Shown here piece by piece: positions 7,601 to 10,954 of a DNA stretch of 10,954 bases; position 1 is the stretch's first letter; each line of letters opens with the position of its first letter. A program made the position numbers and the translations under genes. The DNA is taken from the NCBI GenBank assembly GCA_026785985.1, contig JAJAYX010000293.1, forward strand, positions 1 through 10,954, read 5' to 3'. The stretch is from Rudanella sp. (GTDB lineage Bacteria; Bacteroidota; Bacteroidia; Cytophagales; Spirosomataceae). The notes under the pieces were generated by a model. That model was not told where the DNA came from. It searched no databases and saw nothing but the letters and a program-made list of their open reading frames with translations.

Positions 7601-8081
7601 TGGCCCAATAGGCTTTATCCCCGTCGATCTGTACATTGCTCTTACGAAACGACAATTCCCGGTCATACTCCGTAGCCGTTACTTCCAACTGCTCATTTTC
7701 GGCAAAGCGTCGGGCTGTTTCTTTCACCACGGCAAATGCCTGGGGCAAAATAGCTAACAGCACCTGTTCCAGCTCCTTATTGCGATCAGTTTCGAGTTTG
7801 TCGATGTCGTTGAAAATACGCTCTTTAGCGTTTACGTCCATATCGGGCTGATCGGTTAGTTGCCCCCGCAGGCTGTCTAACTGACTGTCTATCGACTGCA
7901 ACTCCTGAGCAATGTGGCTCCTCAATTCAGCCGACAGTTGCCGAAGTTCGTCGTTGGAAAGGTCTTTCAATCGGGCAAATTCCGCGTTTACTTTCTCGAC
8001 ATACGGCAACAGTTCTTTAATGTCCCGTTGCGACTTCGTGCCGAAAAACTTCGCGATGCCCTTGGTGATGAGATTAATCAT
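4653..8081 (-). CDS. secA: Preprotein translocase ATPase subunit SecA
   Basis: The motor ATPase that pushes unfolded preproteins through SecYEG at the inner membrane. All core motifs are present in 1142 residues: Walker A MATGEGKT (195-202), VTVNDYLAKRD (223-232), GTNNEFGFDYLRDN (271-284), the DEAD-type box DEVD (303-306), GMTGTA (574-579), TNMAGRGTDI (689-698) and the arginine-finger motif RQLRGRAGRQGDPG (725-738). The helical scaffold segment IIDQEWKEHLREMDDLKQ follows at 962-979. It is about 240 residues longer than E. coli SecA (901). Part of this is an insertion of roughly 80 residues after the LIISGP motif (about 330-415), in the preprotein-binding region, as in other Bacteroidota. The C-terminal zinc site (CxC...CH) is absent; instead a Pro-rich linker (about 1036-1103) leads to a basic tail ending at 1142. 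The ATG at 8081 (MINLITKGIAKFFG) is the normal family start. It has its own promoter and terminator, so it appears monocistronic. Confidence 0.98.
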   Translation of the reverse strand: MINLITKGIAKFFGTKSQRDIKELLPYVEKVNAEFARLKDLSNDELRQLSAELRSHIAQELQSIDSQLDSLRGQLTDQPDMDVNAKERIFNDIDKLETDRNKELEQVLLAILPQAFAVVKETARRFAENEQLEVTATEYDRELSFRKSNVQIDGDKAYWANTWNAAGMTIKWDMVHYDVQIIGGVVLHQGKIAEMATGEGKTLVSTFPAFLNALGGRGVHIVTVNDYLAKRDSEWNGPLFEFHGMRVDCIDKHQPNSEARKNAYLADITYGTNNEFGFDYLRDNMARGTDELVQRKHHFAMVDEVDSVLIDDARTPLIISGPVPRGDEQDYIELKPRVSRLVEAQKKLVYDLLNEAKKKVAASNDKEGGVALFRAHRGLPKYKPLIKFLSETGNKALLQKTESIYLAENQKLMPEADAPLYFTIDERHNNIDLTEKGIDYITGSGEDPNFFILPDLSIDLNRIDKDAELSDQEKILNKEGIIRDYSVKTQRINTVNQLLKAFTLFERDTEYVIMDGKVKIVDEQTGRIMEGRRWSDGLHQAVEAKEGVKVEDATQTYATVTLQNYFRMYHKLCGMTGTAETEASEFWTIYKLDVVTVPTNRPISRGDEEDKVYRSVREKYNAVVDEINGLVQKGRPILVGTTSVENSELLSRLLTLRKIQHQVLNAKYHQREAEIIAGAGMPGTVTIATNMAGRGTDIKLNTESKAAGGLAIIGTERHESRRVDRQLRGRAGRQGDPGTSQFFVSLEDSLMRLFGSDRIARVMDRMGLEEGEVIQHSMITKSIERAQKKVEENNFGIRKRLLEYDDVMNYQREAIYKRRRNALFGDRLALDIANITYDVCEDIVGNAEGNFDEVQLQMLTSLGVTTGLNREEFMKLKKADQVQRLYEEAETHYADKNHAIADKALPVLKDVLKHQGHQIQNIVVPFSDGLHELQIVTDLREAITTNGRALTTEMEKAVSLSIIDQEWKEHLREMDDLKQSVQNAVFEQKDPLLVYKFESVELFKQFLSKVNFDTISFLTRADIPAQEAQQMEQEIRKAPAQRRPEPQPKLHTNMEDFDDDHLATGPEEYARRMAERSPAENDAMGAGAPGVPPMPRQMPSRVVKVDRNARVNVQYTDGSMKRDIKFKTVENDVMSGRAMLID

Positions 8082-8128
8082 TTGTCAAGTCTAAGGTCAA
8101 AAGTCGTAAGCTTTCGACATATTTTCTA

Positions 8129-8161
8129 CAAAATTAGCGTATTAGAGCCGTACTACAAGAA
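8129..8161 (-). promoter_or_regulatory. secA promoter, Bacteroidota sigma-factor type
   Basis: On the minus strand TTCTTG (8161-8156) is followed after exactly 19 bases by TAATTTTG (8136-8129), a full match to the TAnnTTTG -7 element with the expected TTG at -33. Transcription would start near 8123, giving a 5' leader of about 40 bases before the ATG at 8081. The leader shows no strong Shine-Dalgarno sequence, which is usual in this phylum. The match is by eye. Confidence 0.7.
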
Positions 8162-8184
8162 CCGCTCCGCATCGACTTTAGATC

Positions 8185-8213
8185 TCATTTGGCAGAAAGT
8201 GTCTGTCAAATGA
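8185..8213. repeat. Inverted repeat (12-bp arms, 5-base loop), possible operator or RNA hairpin
   Basis: TCATTTGGCAGA (8185-8196) and TCTGTCAAATGA (8202-8213) are inverted copies with one G:T wobble, separated by AAGTG. GATC at 8181-8184 and at 8212-8215 allow an alternative longer pairing with a two-base bulge. No T run follows on either strand, so it is not a standard terminator. It lies 24 bases upstream of the secA -33 element and about 120 bases upstream of the opposite candidate promoter, a position that suits a regulator-binding site. The function is a guess. Confidence 0.55.
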
Positions 8214-8336
8214 TCTGAAAGCATGAAGATCCTGTCTATCAGCCTCCTTTGCAAATGCTTTTGTACCATATACTCGAAATTGGACTCCGTTGGTTAAAAG
8301 CGAATAAAATAGTGCATGTTTTTAGGATTATTCCGT

Positions 8337-8344
8337 TACTTTTG
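8337..8344 (+). promoter_or_regulatory. Candidate -7 promoter element for the Wza-like gene
   Basis: TACTTTTG fits TAnnTTTG in full and lies 37 bases before the ATG at 8382, so the transcript would start close to 8350 with a leader of about 30 bases. No good TTG is found 17-23 bases upstream, which lowers confidence and may mean a weak or activator-dependent promoter. Confidence 0.42.
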
Positions 8345-8381
8345 CCATCCATAGAGAGTACAACTCCCTGGTTGTCCATTC

Positions 8382-9641
8382 ATGAACGCATCCGACAAAT
8401 TGTCAGTACATACTCGTTTACTAAAACAAAGCACTAGCCTGATGCTGGTCTTTGTCTGTTTGCTCTGGGGTATCAGTGGGGCATCAGCCCAACAAACTCC
8501 CTCCCGCGTCGATCAGTTATCCGACGAACAGGTGACTGAATTCTACCGCAAAGCCCAGGCCAGTGGCATGACCGAACTTCAAATTGAACAAGCCGCTATG
8601 AGTCAGGGCTATACGTTGGATGATGTTGCCAAAATGCGTCGGCGTATTGCCCAAATGCGCACCCAAAGCTCCCGCTCAACCGGCCAAACCATGGCCGATT
8701 CGGGTATTATCCGGTCTATGCCCGGCAACTTATCCCGTCCCATGCGCGATTCGCTGGTGTTGCCCCGCCTGGATACCGTCCGGCGACCTGTTGTGTTTGG
8801 GGCTTCCTTATTCCAGAATGCCTCGCTCTCGTTCGAGCCAAACCTCCGCATTGCTACTCCACAAAGCTATATCGTTGGCCCCGACGACGAAATCATTATC
8901 GACATCTACGGAGCTTCCGCCGACAATTATAAACTGCGCGTTAGCCCCGAAGGAACGGTGAAGGTGCAGAACCTCGCCCCTATTTTTGTGTCGGGATTAA
9001 CCATCGAAGCCGCCGAACAACGCATTATCGGACGACTTCGGCAAGCGTATCAGGGGCTTAACCGACCCGGCAGCGGTACCTATGCCAACATTTCGCTGGG
9101 CCAAATCAGAAGCATTCATGTTACGCTGGTGGGCGAAGTTATTCGGCCCGGCACTTACACGATCTCGTCGCTGGCATCCGTTTTCAACGCGCTTTATTTA
9201 GCCGGTGGTCCCAACCCCGAAACGGGTTCGTTCCGTAAGATCACCGTTATTCGCGCCAACCGGGTTGTCCGCACCATCGACCTCTACGATTTCCTGCTCC
9301 GCGCCGATCAGCGATCGAACATTCGCCTGCAGGATCAGGATGTTATCCGCGTAGCCGACTACGACGTGCGCATCGAGTTAGCCGGACAAGTTCGCCGACC
9401 AGCCATTTATGAAGTGCTACCCGGCGAAACCCTGAAAACCGTGCTTGGGTTTGCCGGTAACTACACCGACGAAGCCTACACCGCTTCTATCTCGCTCCGA
9501 CGCAACACCCCCCGCGAACGTAAGATTTTCTCGATTACCCAGGACGAGTTAGCCACGTTCATCCCCAACGCGGTGATAAATACATCATTGGCCGAATTCT
9601 GGAACGCTTCGAGAACCGTGTGCAACTCACCGGAGCCGTGA
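8382..9641 (+). CDS. Wza-like polysaccharide export protein, N-terminal part of a frameshifted gene
   Basis: The intact portion runs to about residue 396; the last 23 residues before the stop at 9641 are out of frame. Residues 1-37 are a signal peptide (basic start, hydrophobic core 20-33, ASAQQ cleavage region) with no lipobox Cys. Residues 46-95 form a helical segment (LSDEQVTEFY, then MRRRIAQMRTQ) often found in Bacteroidota members of the family. A Poly_export domain starts near SYIVGPDDEIIIDIYG (162-177) and extends to about 225. The first two SLBB repeats follow: VTLVGEVIRPGTY (247-259) and IELAGQVRRPAIY (331-343). Proteins of this family form the outer-membrane channel or periplasmic conduit for capsule or exopolysaccharide. 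On its own this piece lacks four SLBB repeats and the C-terminal membrane segment, so it is unlikely to work as a channel. The ATG at 8382 was chosen because starting later would remove the basic part of the signal peptide. Confidence 0.88.
   Translation: MNASDKLSVHTRLLKQSTSLMLVFVCLLWGISGASAQQTPSRVDQLSDEQVTEFYRKAQASGMTELQIEQAAMSQGYTLDDVAKMRRRIAQMRTQSSRSTGQTMADSGIIRSMPGNLSRPMRDSLVLPRLDTVRRPVVFGASLFQNASLSFEPNLRIATPQSYIVGPDDEIIIDIYGASADNYKLRVSPEGTVKVQNLAPIFVSGLTIEAAEQRIIGRLRQAYQGLNRPGSGTYANISLGQIRSIHVTLVGEVIRPGTYTISSLASVFNALYLAGGPNPETGSFRKITVIRANRVVRTIDLYDFLLRADQRSNIRLQDQDVIRVADYDVRIELAGQVRRPAIYEVLPGETLKTVLGFAGNYTDEAYTASISLRRNTPRERKIFSITQDELATFIPNAVINTSLAEFWNASRTVCNSPEP
9563..9566 (+). other. 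Apparent -1 frameshift site (CCCC run) in the Wza-like gene
   Basis: Upstream, the protein reads in one frame as far as ATFIPN; downstream, a different frame reads GDKYIIGRILERFENRV straight into the third SLBB repeat. The frames join cleanly if one C is added to the CCCC run: ATC CCC CAA CGC GGT GAT AAA gives IPQRGDK. Loss of one C is therefore the simplest explanation. A ribosome slipping back one base on CCC would give the same product, but no typical slippery heptamer or downstream stem was recognised. Confidence 0.75.
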
Positions 9642-10759
9642 TGCGCCCCGGCGAATTTGCCCTGGAGCCGGGCCTGACTACCGTGAAAGAATTGATACAA
9701 CGGGCCGACGGACTTCGTAAAGATGCCTTTACAAACAGGGCTACTATTTTCAGGGAACGCGACAACATGGATACCGAAACCATCCCGTTCGACGTAGCCA
9801 AACTGCTCCGGGGCGAAGAAGCCGACATTCCGTTGCTTCGGCAAGACAGTGTGGTGGTGCAGTCGATCCGCAATCTGCGTGAAGTGTATACGGTGTCTAT
9901 TGAAGGAGCCGTGAATAAACCTGACACTTACCCACTTATTAACAACATGAGTGTGGCCGACCTGATTGCACAGGCGGGGGGTTTTAAAGAGGGTGCTTCA
10001 GGCTCGCGGGTGGAGGTATCCCGGCGTATCCGCACCGACACAACCAGGATCACCTCCACAACAGGGGTTCCCTTTAACACCGTGCAGATTTTTTCGTTTA
10101 CCGTCGATCAGGGGCTGCGGATTAGTGGAGATGGCACCAATTTCGTGCTCGAACCATTCGACATTGTGGCCATTCGGTCGGCCCCTAACTACGAAGCCCA
10201 ACAACGGGTTTTTGTGAGTGGCGAGGTGCTGTATCCTGGCAACTACGCCGTGCTAAACCGTACCGAACGCATTGCCGACCTAATCACGCTGGCGGGGGGA
10301 CTAAAAACCTCCGCTTATCTGGCTGGTGCCGTGTTCAAACGCCGGGGCAATCTGGTAGCGGCCGATTTACGTACAATAATGGAGAATCCAGCCAGTGAGC
10401 AAAACGTTTTGCTGGAAGACAAAGATACCCTTTTTGTCTCGCGCAAGTCGGAGGTAGTTACCGTTCAGGGGGCTGTTTTGAACCCGGTTTTAGTCAGTTT
10501 CGAGAAGGGTTTTCGTATTGATGATTATATCCGTCAGGCGGGTGGTTTCACGGAGAATGCCCGACGCAAGAAAACATACATTGCGTATCAGAATGGCCGC
10601 AAAGACGTTGGCCGCTCGTCGCGGGTAGAACCAGGTTCAACAATTGTGGTGCCATTTAAGCCGTTGGATGACAATCGGCTTACACCTGTAGAACGGATAA
10701 CAATTTTATCCGTTCTAGGAACATTAACCTTGGCAGTTGCCAACTTCTTTAGACCCTAG
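9620..10759 (+). CDS. Wza-like polysaccharide export protein, C-terminal part of a frameshifted gene
   Basis: This frame is open and family-like from 9566. The first usable start is GTG at 9620, but it lies inside a beta-strand of an SLBB repeat, so it is not a natural gene start. It encodes 379 residues with four SLBB repeats: VQLTGAVMRPGEF (from GTG 9620), VSIEGAVNKPDTY (92-104), VFVSGEVLYPGNY (197-209) and VTVQGAVLNPVLV (280-292), each followed by a D/E-x-hydrophobic...AGG(F/L) helix. A hydrophobic segment at 358-377 near the C-terminus could be the membrane-crossing helix that in Wza passes through the outer membrane. Joined to the upstream part the protein would be 792 residues with six SLBB repeats, a normal size for the Bacteroidota family. 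The fragment has no signal peptide, so without frame restoration it would stay in the cytoplasm if made at all. The Wzz-like gene starts 6 bases after its stop. Confidence 0.85.
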   Translation: MQLTGAVMRPGEFALEPGLTTVKELIQRADGLRKDAFTNRATIFRERDNMDTETIPFDVAKLLRGEEADIPLLRQDSVVVQSIRNLREVYTVSIEGAVNKPDTYPLINNMSVADLIAQAGGFKEGASGSRVEVSRRIRTDTTRITSTTGVPFNTVQIFSFTVDQGLRISGDGTNFVLEPFDIVAIRSAPNYEAQQRVFVSGEVLYPGNYAVLNRTERIADLITLAGGLKTSAYLAGAVFKRRGNLVAADLRTIMENPASEQNVLLEDKDTLFVSRKSEVVTVQGAVLNPVLVSFEKGFRIDDYIRQAGGFTENARRKKTYIAYQNGRKDVGRSSRVEPGSTIVVPFKPLDDNRLTPVERITILSVLGTLTLAVANFFRP

Positions 10760-10765
10760 GTTTAT

Positions 10766-10954
10766 ATGTCAGTAATCGAGCATGGATCAAGATTGTCCGA
10801 CGATGAACTGATCGAAATACGGGTCAGCGACATTGGAAGTTTTCTTCGGCGTAGCCGACGGGCTATGCTCATGGGCGGTTTCATTGGGTTTGTTGTCGGT
10901 ACCTTATATGCTTTCTCCAAGTCTAATGAGTACAGTTCTCAGGTAACAGTTATG
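10766..10954 (+). CDS. Wzz/chain-length-determinant family protein, 5' part (cut by window end)
   Basis: The first 63 codons are present and open to the window edge. The protein begins MSVIEHGSRLSDDELIEIRV, then a basic patch FLRRSRRA (27-33), then a membrane segment MLMGGFIGFVVGTLYAF (34-50), then the start of a periplasmic part (EYSSQVTVM). This topology, with a short cytoplasmic N-terminus, a first membrane helix and a following Y/F-x-S/A-x-hydrophobic strand, is that of the Wzz domain of polysaccharide co-polymerases, which set glycan chain length and work with Wza-type exporters. Its place 6 bases after the Wza-like gene supports this and implies one operon. Whether it carries a C-terminal tyrosine kinase (Wzc type) cannot be seen. 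No Shine-Dalgarno sequence is evident. Confidence 0.8.
   Translation, partial: MSVIEHGSRLSDDELIEIRVSDIGSFLRRSRRAMLMGGFIGFVVGTLYAFSKSNEYSSQVTVM

Larger units (their letters stand above)
8082..8381. other. 300-base divergent intergenic region between secA and the polysaccharide-export genes
   Basis: No credible gene is seen in either direction; the short open frames here lack domain-like sequence and run into the flanking genes in the wrong frame. It holds the secA promoter, a candidate promoter for the Wza-like gene, and a 12-bp dyad at 8185-8213. The rest is AT-rich with no motif I recognise. Confidence 0.75.

Noticed and set aside
8249..8437. Plus-strand open frame of 62 codons in the divergent region
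   Set aside because: It runs into the Wza-like gene in another frame, has no start signal or domain, and covers the candidate promoter.
8382..10759. Two independent genes instead of one frameshifted gene
   Set aside because: The second half has no natural start or signal peptide, and the coding sequence continues in the new frame from the exact point where the first half loses family similarity.

Overview
The window looks like chromosomal DNA from a member of Bacteroidota, most likely an environmental Cytophagales of the Spirosoma/Fibrella kind. The reasons are an enlarged SecA of 1142 residues, a many-repeat SLBB polysaccharide-export protein, a Kazal-type lipoprotein, weak or absent Shine-Dalgarno sequences, and promoter elements that fit the Bacteroidota pattern (TTG, about 19 bases, TAnnTTTG). 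The genus is an inference from protein style only.

Layout. From 1 to about 8080 every credible gene is on the minus strand, so the order of transcription is right to left: secA (8081-4653), a terminator hairpin, a secreted DUF922-like HExxH protein (4548-3448), a GT4-type glycosyltransferase whose start overlaps it (3464-2364), a stand-alone ketoacyl-ACP synthase III (2259-1318), a DUF1338 protein of the 2-oxoadipate dioxygenase/decarboxylase family (1237-320), and a small Kazal-domain lipoprotein (261-43). A 300-base divergent intergenic region (8082-8381) holds the secA promoter, a candidate promoter facing the other way, and a 12-bp dyad. From 8382 the plus strand carries a polysaccharide-export locus: a Wza-like SLBB protein followed after 6 bases by the start of a Wzz/chain-length-determinant protein cut by the window edge.

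The main anomaly is in the Wza-like gene. Its reading frame breaks near 9563-9566 (a CCCC run). The upstream and downstream halves together make one typical 792-residue Poly_export plus six-SLBB protein if a single base is restored there. This is either a real frameshift (pseudogene or phase-variable tract) or a sequencing error in a homopolymer.

How the genes fit together: secA is housekeeping protein export. The Wza-like and Wzz genes form an envelope polysaccharide export module. The glycosyltransferase and secreted zincin-like protein may be envelope-related but show no direct link to it. The lipid (KAS III) and DUF1338 genes look like independent metabolic genes lying in the same direction. 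I see no defence system, mobile element, CRISPR, tRNA or rRNA, and no convincing new multi-gene system.
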